64,000 nucleotides of DNA, from assembly GCA_028689145.1 (NCBI GenBank), contig JAQTWT010000001.1, forward strand, positions 248,001 through 312,000, written 5' to 3'. This DNA comes from Gallionella sp. (lineage in GTDB: Bacteria; Pseudomonadota; Gammaproteobacteria; Burkholderiales; Gallionellaceae). The first letter of the stretch is position 1; each line of letters starts with the position of its first letter. Below are positions 8,903 through 15,706 of the stretch, piece after piece. The notes under the pieces were generated by a model. It had not been told where the DNA came from and made no database searches. It saw only the letters and a list, made by a program, of their open reading frames with translations. The position numbers and the translations under genes were made by a program.

Positions 8903-9967
8903 ATGTTTAGTTTCCTGAAAAAAAATCCGCCTGAAACCCCGGCAACCAAGCCCGACGGCGGCTGGATTGCGCGCCTGAAGTCCGGGCTGGCGCGCACCGG
9001 CAACCAGCTGACCGGCCTGTTCATTCCCGGCGGCAGAATCGACGATGAACTGTACGAAGAACTGGAAACCATCCTGATCACCGCCGATGTCGGCATGGAC
9101 GCGACCGGCGCGCTGCTCGCCGACCTGCGCCGCTACGTCAGAGAACACCACCTGAGCGAAGCGGGACAAATGAAGGAAGCGCTTGCTCACTGCCTGCTCA
9201 AGCTGCTCAAACCACTGGCGCAACCGCTGCAGGCCGACACCCATAAGCCGTTCGTCATCATGCTATGCGGGGTAAACGGTGCGGGCAAGACCACCTCCAT
9301 CGGCAAGCTGGCCAAGTATCTGCAGGGGCAGGGCTTGTCGGTACTGCTTGCGGCGGGCGACACGTTCCGCGCCGCGGCACGCGAACAACTGATGACCTGG
9401 GGCGAGCGCAACAATGTGACGGTGATCGCGCAGCAGAGCGGCGATGCCGCCGCGGTGATCTACGATGCGGTGCAGGCCGCGCAGGCGCGCAACATCGACG
9501 TGGTGCTGGCCGATACCGCCGGACGGCTGACCACCCAAGCGCACCTGATGGAAGAGATCAAGAAGGTCAAGCGCGTCATCGCCAAAGCCTTACCGGACGG
9601 GCAAGCCCGCCCCCCCCTATCTAACTTTCCCCCGCAAGCGGGAGAAAGGACAAACGAATCGCTACGCGAATCTGGCTCTAGTGCGCCGCACGAGGTGCTG
9701 CTGGTGCTGGATGCCAACACCGGCCAGAACGCGCTGAGCCAGGTCAAAGCGTTCGACGAGGCGCTCGGTGTGACCGGGCTGATCCTGACCAAGCTGGACG
9801 GCACCGCCAAGGGCGGCGTGATCGCCGCGATTGCCCATTCCCATCATCACCGGGCACATCCGATCCCGGTGCGTTTCATCGGCGTCGGCGAAGGGCTGGA
9901 TGACCTGCGCCCGTTCGTCGCGGAGGATTTTGTCGCGGCGCTGCTGGGGCTGGACGAGGGCAATTAA
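8903..9967 (+). CDS. ftsY: Signal recognition particle receptor FtsY (with in-frame insertion)
   Basis: SRP receptor GTPase that docks ribosome-SRP complexes at the inner membrane. Start ATG at 8903 (MFSFLKKN). The N domain is followed by the G domain: P-loop [15 protein letters not shown] (residue ~123), [29 protein letters not shown] and the closing [11 protein letters not shown]. Between the DTAGRL and TKLDG motifs, just before [17 protein letters not shown], there is an extra stretch of about 29 residues (roughly 9595-9681; [20 protein letters not shown]) encoded by a palindromic repeat. FtsY homologues normally read ALPDAPHEVLL here. The acidic A domain is very short. The 3' end is duplicated downstream at 10835. 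Confidence 0.95.
   Translation: MFSFLKKNPPETPATKPDGGWIARLKSGLARTGNQLTGLFIPGGRIDDELYEELETILITADVGMDATGALLADLRRYVREHHLSEAGQMKEALAHCLLKLLKPLAQPLQADTHKPFVIMLCGVNGAGKTTSIGKLAKYLQGQGLSVLLAAGDTFRAAAREQLMTWGERNNVTVIAQQSGDAAAVIYDAVQAAQARNIDVVLADTAGRLTTQAHLMEEIKKVKRVIAKALPDGQARPPLSNFPPQAGERTNESLRESGSSAPHEVLLVLDANTGQNALSQVKAFDEALGVTGLILTKLDGTAKGGVIAAIAHSHHHRAHPIPVRFIGVGEGLDDLRPFVAEDFVAALLGLDEGN
9612..9662. repeat. CCCGCAAGCGGG repeat inserted in ftsY
   Basis: A perfect-loop hairpin CTTTCCCCCGC-AA-GCGGGAGAAAG (9625-9648), followed by GGACAAACGA, with CTATCTAACT before it. The same unit recurs between genes at 45432-45470. Here it adds codons in frame to the FtsY GTPase domain. Confidence 0.8.
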
Positions 9968-9997
9968 AAACTATTGCGACGCTGAGCCAGTATCACC
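9776..9997 (+). repeat. Direct repeat A: genuine 3' end of ftsY plus flank
   Basis: Runs from GGGCTGATC to the sequence TTAAAAACTATTGCGACGCTGA...GTATCACC just past the stop codon. It recurs as copy B at 10835-11057 with 7 synonymous differences and two changed final codons. The short downstream tract TTAAAAACTATTGCGACGCTGA also recurs a third time at 10801-10822. Confidence 0.9.
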
Positions 9998-10429
9998 TTA
10001 ACGAATCACGCGTCGTGCCGAAATCTTCAAACGCTTGGCAGCAGAAAGCATTCCTTCATCAAGCGTAGCGACAAACTCCACCCCATTGTTATGCGCAACA
10101 GCCAAATGCAAGGCATCCGGTGCGCGCAGTTGCGTGGCGAAGTTTGCGACGTATTCACCGGCCAACTCGAAATCGTAACTAGTGGGGACAAACACAAACA
10201 GCGACGATGCGACGACCGAGCCGAACTCATCGACCAACTGCCGCCCCTCGGCAGTCGTCAGCATCCCCATGCGGACATCGCGCGACACCAGACTGGCGAA
10301 TTCAACGTCCGTCCATTTGCTGACGGCCAGCGTGCCTGCCGCTTGACGGGAAACAAAATCTGCCACCTTCCCGGAAGTCGCCTCCTCCCGGAACAACGGT
10401 GCGAGAAAACTGGTATCGAGATAGATCAT
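9998..10429 (-). CDS. PIN-domain toxin (VapC-like ribonuclease)
   Basis: 143-residue PIN-domain protein, the toxin of a type II toxin-antitoxin pair. PIN nucleases cleave RNA with a Mg-binding acidic quartet. The expected residues are visible: Asp5 in MIYLDTSFLAPLF, Glu in WTDVEFASLVSR, Asp in LRAPDALHLAVA and Asp in EFVATLDEGM. Its ATG overlaps the antitoxin stop by 4 nt (ATGA). The pair sits between two copies of the ftsY 3' end, which points to acquisition as a unit. The RNA target is not predictable. Confidence 0.9.
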   Translation of the reverse strand: MIYLDTSFLAPLFREEATSGKVADFVSRQAAGTLAVSKWTDVEFASLVSRDVRMGMLTTAEGRQLVDEFGSVVASSLFVFVPTSYDFELAGEYVANFATQLRAPDALHLAVAHNNGVEFVATLDEGMLSAAKRLKISARRVIR

Positions 10430-10662
10430 TCCGCATCACGCAGTTCGCGCAAAGCCTGCGCACTACTCCCCTTCCGTGCAGGAAGCTGTTTACGCAACTC
10501 GGCCAGCCGCTTCAAGGGAACAGGCTGTTTGATAGGCGTTGCAGGCACCACCTTGGCGACCGGACGGCCATGCCGGGTGATCACCACCTCCTCGCCTAAC
10601 TCGACTTTATGAATCAACTCACTCAACTGCGCCTTGGCAGTCGCCAGATTGACCGCACTCAT
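10426..10662 (-). CDS. Phd/YefM-type antitoxin
   Basis: 78-residue antitoxin. The N-terminal Phd/YefM DNA-binding fold is clear: VNLATAKAQLSELIHKVELG, then EEVVITRHGRPVAKVVP. The C-terminal half is basic and probably disordered, wrapping the PIN toxin. It is first in the operon, preceded by AGGAG. Two direct TGACCATAA repeats upstream are likely autoregulatory sites. Phd-type antitoxins commonly pair with PIN toxins. Confidence 0.9.
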   Translation of the reverse strand: MSAVNLATAKAQLSELIHKVELGEEVVITRHGRPVAKVVPATPIKQPVPLKRLAELRKQLPARKGSSAQALRELRDAE

Positions 10663-10672
10663 GATCTGCTCC

Positions 10673-10693
10673 TTATGGTCATAATTATGGTCA
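10673..10693 (-). promoter_or_regulatory. Direct-repeat operator/promoter of the PIN toxin-antitoxin pair
   Basis: Two copies of TTATGGTCA (10673-10681 and 10685-10693; TGACCATAA on the transcribed strand) are spaced by 12 nt, about one helical turn, immediately upstream of the antitoxin ribosome site. This spacing suits cooperative binding of the antitoxin. The role is inferred. Confidence 0.5.
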
Positions 10694-10834
10694 CAGTATA
10701 AACCCGACGGACAAAATTGCCAGATTAAATTACTAGCCGGAATGAGCCAGAATATTTTGTGGTGCCCCCTATTACCCCAGTTGGGGCTAGAGGGGAGCGA
10801 TTAAAAACTATTGCGACGCTGACCCCGTATCATT

Positions 10835-11026
10835 GGGCTGATCTTGACCAAGCTGGACGGCACCGCCAAGGGCGGCGTAATCGCCGCGATTGCCCATTCC
10901 CATCATCACCGGGCACATCCGATCCCGGTGCGCTTCATCGGCGTGGGTGAAGGACTGGATGACCTGCGCCCGTTCGTCGCGGAAGATTTTGTCGCGGCGC
11001 TGCTGGGGCTGGACGAGAGTAGTTAA
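10835..11026 (+). pseudogene. ftsY C-terminal fragment (duplicated 3' end)
   Basis: Encodes the last about 63 residues of FtsY ([20 protein letters not shown] ... [13 protein letters not shown]) with its own TAA at 11024-11026, but no N or P-loop region. It matches the real gene at 9776-9967 with only synonymous changes until the last codons (GN becomes SS). The downstream tract TTAAAAACTATTGCGACGCTGA is also copied (to about 11057). There is no ribosome site or proper start, so it is a remnant. It marks the right edge of the PIN toxin-antitoxin insertion. Confidence 0.9.
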
Positions 11027-11097
11027 AAACTATTGCGACGCTGATCCCGTATCGCTGCGTATCACCTGCTAACCCCGTATCACCTAGCTGCTCAAAT

Positions 11098-11720
11098 TTA
11101 TGCAGTGGTGACGTATTTGCTAAAATAATTTGTTATGACGAAACAAAATGGGTATAGCTTATTATTTGACTGAGGAGCTGAATATTTTTTTATAATTATT
11201 GCCAATTCCGCTTCTGTTAAATCGATGAATGCTTCAATCAGCTTTTTTCGAGATGAATTCAAGCAATTAACATCCAAAGCAAGCTCCTTGATTGTCTTTG
11301 AAGCCGCCTTATCCTTTTTATTGGTCGCGTAAATTTCACCAAAGGCAGAATATGAAAACCTTGATCCACACGATGCTAATAACGGTGTTACAAAACTAGG
11401 TGTATACAAGTTTTCTTTCTTGTGTCCGCAATGAATTGGTTGTTTAGGTTTATATGCGTCCGGTTGACAAGAAGCAAGGAGGTTGCCGTAATCGAATGTT
11501 AGGGATTTATCTTTGCTTCTTGGAATAAGGTGCTCAATGTGACTACTAGATTCATTAATCTCTTGGCCGCAATAGCAACATATGAACCTTGTTCCGCCAA
11601 TAATGATTTGAGGACTACATTTTTTAAAGGGTTACGTAATTTTTTCCAATCTGTTCCCTTGTATTTTGATTTCCAATTATCAAATTTCAATGGAGAGTTA
11701 TTCTTTTGTATGTACCTCAT
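11098..11720 (-). pseudogene. HNH endonuclease, PtuB-like (TIGR02646 type), frameshifted
   Basis: Two open segments in different frames together make one HNH protein of about 207 residues. The first, from the ATG at 11720, reads to LLAEQG. The match then continues in the +1 frame from about 11586 with FICCYCGQEIN, HIEHLIPRS, FDYGNLLASC and HCGHKKENLYTPSF. No stop lies in the joined frame. The CCYCG and HIEH motifs and the length fit the HNH partner of Septu defence systems. The break lies in the sequence CAAGGTTCATATG, where one base appears lost. Its ATG overlaps the upstream ATPase gene by 4 nt. As written, the gene gives a 73-residue truncated product. True mutation, sequencing error or programmed shift cannot be told apart here. 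Confidence 0.8.
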
Positions 11721-12982
11721 TTTCCAAGAAGCTCCCTTCTGACAATTAATGCTTCGGCTTTTACCAATTCTGGGTCGTCACCTATCAGGTTTTTTAACTT
11801 AGAAATGAGTGAGCGTGCTTTTTTAAAATTATTGTTTTCAATTTCAAGAAAAAGCTGACCTAGCATTAGGTGCACATCATCAGGGCGGTCTTGGGTTTCC
11901 ATCAAATCTTCAAGCAAGCGTTCTGTATTTCTACCGTACGAAAACTTAGGCTGCAGTGCAATTATTTTTCCGTCGGCAGATGACTTAATGATGTTGATGC
12001 ATTCAGGCTTCACCTGACTGAGTACTAGAGGTGAGTGTGTCGACACAATGAATTGGCAGTTCTTAAACGTTTCACTAAGTGATGAAACGATCCGTCGTTG
12101 CCATGTTGGATGTAAATGCAATTCAATTTCATCAATCAGGACGACTCCTTCTCCCTCTAGGGGATCGGCCAATCCGGGATTCGCCAAGGCCAAACGTCGA
12201 GCCAAATCACCAACCATTGCTAGCAAGCATTTTTCGCCATCAGATAATTGATTAACACTAATCTCTGTCTTATTCTTTTTCAACACCATTCTTAATGGTG
12301 TTCGTTTTATCTTTATATCTGAAAAGTTTGGTACAAGTTTGTAAATGGCGCGTCTTACACATTCAAGCTGTCTATCCCTTTTTCTTGAATTATTTATACG
12401 CTCTTCATTTTCGATATCTTCGCGATTTCTAAACCATTCAAAAAACAATCTGAAATTACTACTCTGACCATTCAGTGCATTGTCTATGGCCTCGTGCTGA
12501 TCGAATATGTGCTTACCTTTAATCCTGAGCGGGATATCCAGCACAGCACGGTTTGTTGGGTAGTAAACAGCTATTGGAATATTGCAAGACGCATCTGTCT
12601 TGATTTTTTCCCGCAAACTATTGGTAATAGCTTTAATTTGCTCTAAATTTGAAATTCGTTGAGCTGATGGGGTAGTGCTGCTATATCGATCTCTAATTAC
12701 GAACCATGTAACATCACCCGAATCGTCAAGGGTTATTGTTATGGTATTTTGAGTTTTAGAAACGCCATTTCGAATGTCTGCAACGCTGAATACTCTGCCA
12801 CCGGCTCCGTGCTCTGACTTAACTCGGCAAGTGAATCTAGAAAGCAATACAGCCAAGCAGTCTATAACTGACGATTTGCCACAACCATTTACACCCGCAA
12901 TAACATTGACGTTCTCGTGAAAAACTAAAGGGAGCGATTCGATCCCTCTGAAATTCTCGATTTGGAGTTGCTTTATCTTCAT
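11717..12982 (-). CDS. AAA ATPase, PtuA-like (Septu anti-phage system)
   Basis: 421-residue RecF/SMC-like ATPase. The N-terminus MKIKQLQIENFRGIESLPL is typical of OLD/RecF-type proteins. Walker A GVNGCGKSS lies near residue 31. The ABC signature QLSDGEKCLLA, Walker B GVVLIDEIELHLHP and the switch His in STHSP follow in the second half. Paired with a downstream, overlapping HNH gene, this is the layout of Septu (PtuA-PtuB), where the ATPase controls the nuclease. No reverse transcriptase is nearby, so a retron is not supported. The gene is clearly AT-richer than ftsY or ftsE, consistent with horizontal transfer. The C-terminal 70 residues form a helical tail. Confidence 0.8.
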   Translation of the reverse strand: MKIKQLQIENFRGIESLPLVFHENVNVIAGVNGCGKSSVIDCLAVLLSRFTCRVKSEHGAGGRVFSVADIRNGVSKTQNTITITLDDSGDVTWFVIRDRYSSTTPSAQRISNLEQIKAITNSLREKIKTDASCNIPIAVYYPTNRAVLDIPLRIKGKHIFDQHEAIDNALNGQSSNFRLFFEWFRNREDIENEERINNSRKRDRQLECVRRAIYKLVPNFSDIKIKRTPLRMVLKKNKTEISVNQLSDGEKCLLAMVGDLARRLALANPGLADPLEGEGVVLIDEIELHLHPTWQRRIVSSLSETFKNCQFIVSTHSPLVLSQVKPECINIIKSSADGKIIALQPKFSYGRNTERLLEDLMETQDRPDDVHLMLGQLFLEIENNNFKKARSLISKLKNLIGDDPELVKAEALIVRRELLGK

Positions 12983-13168
12983 CTTGCGGCCTTAATTTCA
13001 CCATTTACATTCATATGTAGCGCAAGCTAATTATAGAGTAAACGGGCTAGTATCTAACAATTAAACGTGAACAATCGGGGACAGACCACGATTTCTTTGC
13101 AATCATCACTTCACCCCTAACCCTAACCCGCACTGCCATTGGGGTCGAGTTCGGGATATGTTTCTGAA

Positions 13169-13462
13169 TCACGCCGCCAGCTTCAGTTCGACTTTCTTCC
13201 CCGCCCGCGTCGCCAAGGTAATCAGCATGTCCAGACTGAATTTCTCGAATTTGCCGCGTATCAGGTCGGATACGCGCGATTGGGAGATGCCGAGTACCTG
13301 GGCGGCTTCGGCCTGCGTCCATTGCTTGTCGCGGATTAGGATTTCGAGTTGGCACATCAGTTCAGAACGCATTGCGAGGATGGCCGCTTCATCCGGCGGG
13401 AAGCCAAGGTCGAGGAATACATTGCCGCTGGATTTGGTGATTTTGAGTTTCTCTATTTTCAT
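13169..13462 (-). CDS. XRE-family antitoxin (HigA-like)
   Basis: 97-residue protein with a helix-turn-helix of the lambda-repressor type at residues 45-75 (WTQAEAAQVLGISQSRVSDL). It belongs to the short HTH antitoxins that follow HigB/RelE-like toxins. Its start overlaps the toxin stop by 4 nt. It should neutralise the toxin and repress the operon. Confidence 0.88.
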   Translation of the reverse strand: MKIEKLKITKSSGNVFLDLGFPPDEAAILAMRSELMCQLEILIRDKQWTQAEAAQVLGISQSRVSDLIRGKFEKFSLDMLITLATRAGKKVELKLAA

Positions 13463-13782
13463 TTCGCACTTTCCTTGAGTTGCTTGTAGCGGGCGGCTGC
13501 CAGCGCGATATCTTCCTTGCGCGTCTGCTGTGTCTTTTTCTGGAAGGCGTGCAACACATAAACCGCATCCGCGAATTTAGCCACATAGATCACGCGCCAT
13601 TCGCCCAGCACGTGGACTCGAATCTCATATGCGCCAGCGCCTACATTCAGCATCGGCTTCCAGTCGGCAGGCATCAGACCGGCCTGTACACGGAAGAGCT
13701 GAAAACCTGCGGCTTGCTTCACCTCATGGGGGAATGCGGCCAGATCGTCTTCGCTGGAGCCGATGAACTTGAGGGGTTTCAT
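13459..13782 (-). CDS. HigB/RelE-superfamily toxin (phage Gp49-like)
   Basis: 107-residue toxin of the RelE-like fold. Typical stretches: MKPLKFIGSSEDDLAAFPHE at the N-terminus, GAYEIRVHVLGEWRVIYVAKF in the core and VYVLHAFQKKTQQT with the basic RNA-cleaving surface. The toxin-first order identifies a HigBA-like pair. It is the right-hand gene of the accessory island and is transcribed away from ftsE. Confidence 0.88.
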   Translation of the reverse strand: MKPLKFIGSSEDDLAAFPHEVKQAAGFQLFRVQAGLMPADWKPMLNVGAGAYEIRVHVLGEWRVIYVAKFADAVYVLHAFQKKTQQTRKEDIALAAARYKQLKESAK

Positions 13783-13792
13783 GCGGGCAATA

Positions 13793-13806
13793 TATAAGTA
13801 TTTATA
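13793..13806 (-). promoter_or_regulatory. AT-rich palindrome upstream of the HigBA-like pair
   Basis: TATAA-GTAT-TTATA lies 11 nt before the toxin start, in a region resembling a -10 element. An autorepression site for the HTH antitoxin is plausible. This is inferred from position and symmetry. Confidence 0.35.
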
Positions 13807-13928
13807 TTAAATGACAAGTGGGGATTTTTTGTTGTGACGCAATACCCGGGACAACCGGCCCTGCCGCCCGTCATGAAAACGGCCACGAAGAATTGCTTTC
13901 TCCGCAGCAAGCCGCTAGCATCCGCAAG

Positions 13929-14579
13929 ATGATTTCCTTCAACCAAGTCTGCAAACGTTACCCCGGCGGCTATGAGGCGCTGAAGAACGTTTCGTTCGAC
14001 ATCGCGGCGGGCGAAATGGTATTCCTCACCGGGCATTCCGGCGCGGGTAAGAGCACGCTGCTCAAGCTGATCGCCGCGATCGAGCGGCCCAACTCCGGCA
14101 GCGTGCTGGTGAACAATCAGAACGTCGGCGTGCTGAAAGGCGGCGCATTGCCTTATCTGCGCCGCAACCTCGGCATCATCTTTCAGGATCATAAATTATT
14201 GTTCGACCGCAGCGTGTTCGACAACGTGCTGCTGCCGCTGCAAATCTGCGGCTTCGATCACCGCGAAAGCGGCAAGCGGGTGCGTGCCGCGCTGGATAAG
14301 GTCGGCCTGATCAAGCGCGAAAAGGCCAACCCCATCGCGTTGTCCGGCGGAGAGCAGCAGCGTCTGTGCATCGCGCGCGCCATCGTCAACCGTCCCGCCA
14401 TCCTGCTGGCCGACGAGCCGACCGGCAATCTGGATGCGGCCTACGCACAGGAAATCATGGCGATCTTCAAATCGTTCCATCAGGTCGGCGTCACGCTGCT
14501 GATCTCCACGCACGACGAGATCGTGCTGCAGGACAGCGGGGTGCGCGTGCTGGCGCTGAAGCACGGAGAGTTGCAATGA
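13929..14579 (+). CDS. ftsE: Cell division ATP-binding protein FtsE
   Basis: ATPase of the FtsEX complex, which activates septal peptidoglycan hydrolases during division. The ATG at 13929 ([18 protein letters not shown]) is chosen; the codons upstream are not FtsE-like. Walker [10 protein letters not shown], signature LSGGEQQR, Walker [13 protein letters not shown] and the switch ISTHD are all present in 216 residues. The stop codon overlaps the ftsX start. It normally follows ftsY directly; here the island intervenes. Confidence 0.97.
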   Translation: MISFNQVCKRYPGGYEALKNVSFDIAAGEMVFLTGHSGAGKSTLLKLIAAIERPNSGSVLVNNQNVGVLKGGALPYLRRNLGIIFQDHKLLFDRSVFDNVLLPLQICGFDHRESGKRVRAALDKVGLIKREKANPIALSGGEQQRLCIARAIVNRPAILLADEPTGNLDAAYAQEIMAIFKSFHQVGVTLLISTHDEIVLQDSGVRVLALKHGELQ

Positions 14580-15484
14580 TGCACGCGCTCACCCAACATC
14601 TGACCGTACTGCGCACCGTGCTGCAGCGCATGTTCGCCTCGCCGCTGGCCGGGCTGCTCAACATATTGGTGATCGGCATCGCCCTCAGTCTGCCGGCCGG
14701 CATGTACACGCTGCTGCAAAATGTTCAGGGGTTGGTCGCGCAGCTTTCCGGCACACCGCAGGTCAGCCTGTTTCTGGCGATGGACGCGAAAGCGGATGAT
14801 ATCGAGCGGTTGCGCAAACAACTCGCGCAGCATCCGGCCATCGAACGCGCCGAGTTTGTCACCCGCGCACAGGCGCTTGAGCAGCTCAAACAAAGCACCG
14901 GCCTCGCCGATGTGATCGGCGGCATGAACCAGAATCCGCTGCCGGATGCTTTCGTCGTTTATCCGAAACAGAGCGATGCACTAGCGCTGGACGGGCTGCG
15001 CGACGAACTGGCGAAACTGCCCAAGGTGGAACAGGCGCAGCTCGATTCGGCATGGGCCTACAAGCTCGAAGCGCTGCTCAAATTCGGCCGCATGGCGGTG
15101 CTGATCCTCGCCAGCCTGCTCAGCCTCGCGCTGATCGCCGTCACTTTCAATACCATCCGCCTGCAAATTCTCACCCAGCGCGACGAGATCGAGGTCGCCA
15201 AACTGATCGGCGCAACCAACGGCTTCATCCGCCGCCCGTTCCTGTATTTCGGCGCGCTGCAGGGATTGCTCGGCGGTATCGCGGCCTGGCTGATCGTCAC
15301 CGCCAGCCTGCTGTTGCTCAACCGGCAACTCGGCACGCTGGCGCAGCTCTATGCCAGCCAGTTCACGCTGCATCCTCTATCGGTCGGCGACAGCCTGTCG
15401 CTGCTGTTGTTCTCGGTGTACCTCGGCTGGCTGGGGGCATGGCTGTCAGTCGCGCGGCATCTGTCGCAGATCGAGCCGAGCTGA
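14576..15484 (+). CDS. ftsX: Cell division permease-like protein FtsX
   Basis: Membrane partner of FtsE with four transmembrane segments: one near residues 20-40 (LLNILVIGIALSLPAGMY), then three in the C-terminal half around LILASLLSLALIAVTF, ALQGLLGGIAAWLIV and LLLFSVYLGWLGAWL. The large periplasmic loop between the first and second binds the hydrolase activator EnvC in known systems. Two consecutive ATGs (14576 and 14579) overlap the ftsE stop; GGAGAG at 14565-14570 favours the second slightly. No rpoH gene follows, unlike in enterics. Confidence 0.96.
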   Translation: MMHALTQHLTVLRTVLQRMFASPLAGLLNILVIGIALSLPAGMYTLLQNVQGLVAQLSGTPQVSLFLAMDAKADDIERLRKQLAQHPAIERAEFVTRAQALEQLKQSTGLADVIGGMNQNPLPDAFVVYPKQSDALALDGLRDELAKLPKVEQAQLDSAWAYKLEALLKFGRMAVLILASLLSLALIAVTFNTIRLQILTQRDEIEVAKLIGATNGFIRRPFLYFGALQGLLGGIAAWLIVTASLLLLNRQLGTLAQLYASQFTLHPLSVGDSLSLLLFSVYLGWLGAWLSVARHLSQIEPS

Positions 15485-15570
15485 TAGTTGCAGGCGGAAT
15501 AATGTCAGTGCTATTTGTGTCTTGCGCTGCGGCAAATGGAAAAAGTTTGCGGTATTGGATTCGCCTGTAA

Positions 15571-15706
15571 ATAGTAGTGCGTTCCAGCAAAACCATTACC
15601 GTTCGCGGTGAGCTTGTCGAACCGCTGGTTGCCCGCCAATACTAGCCTTCGACAAGCTCAGGCCGAACGGTTTATTTGTAACTGTTTTAATGGAACGTAC
15701 TACTAG
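15571..15706. repeat. Nested inverted repeat downstream of ftsX
   Basis: Two palindromes lie inside each other. The inner one (15599-15671) belongs to the CCGTTCG...CGAACGG family with CTTGTCGAA arms. The outer arms, AGTAGTGCGTTCCAGCAAAAC and the complement of GTTTTAATGGAACGTACTACT, flank it and reach the stop codon of the histidine kinase gene. It separates the convergent ftsX and kinase genes and probably works as a terminator-like barrier. Confidence 0.65.

Noticed and set aside
8783-9244. 154-residue N-terminal extension of the active M16 peptidase
   Set aside because: The extra frame runs antisense through the ftsY coding region. The ATG at 8782 opens directly into a signal peptide.
10783-10834. 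A third ftsY 3'-end remnant reading LGLEGSD-stop before TTAAAAACTATTGCGACG
   Set aside because: Only about seven codons resemble the FtsY end and the same bases also form a CCCC/GGGG hairpin. The downstream 22-nt tract is a true repeat, but the coding match is too short to call a gene remnant.
11098-12982. Retron with ATPase/HNH effectors
   Set aside because: Such effector pairs occur with retrons, but no reverse transcriptase gene or msr/msd-like structure lies nearby. A plain Septu-like pair fits better.
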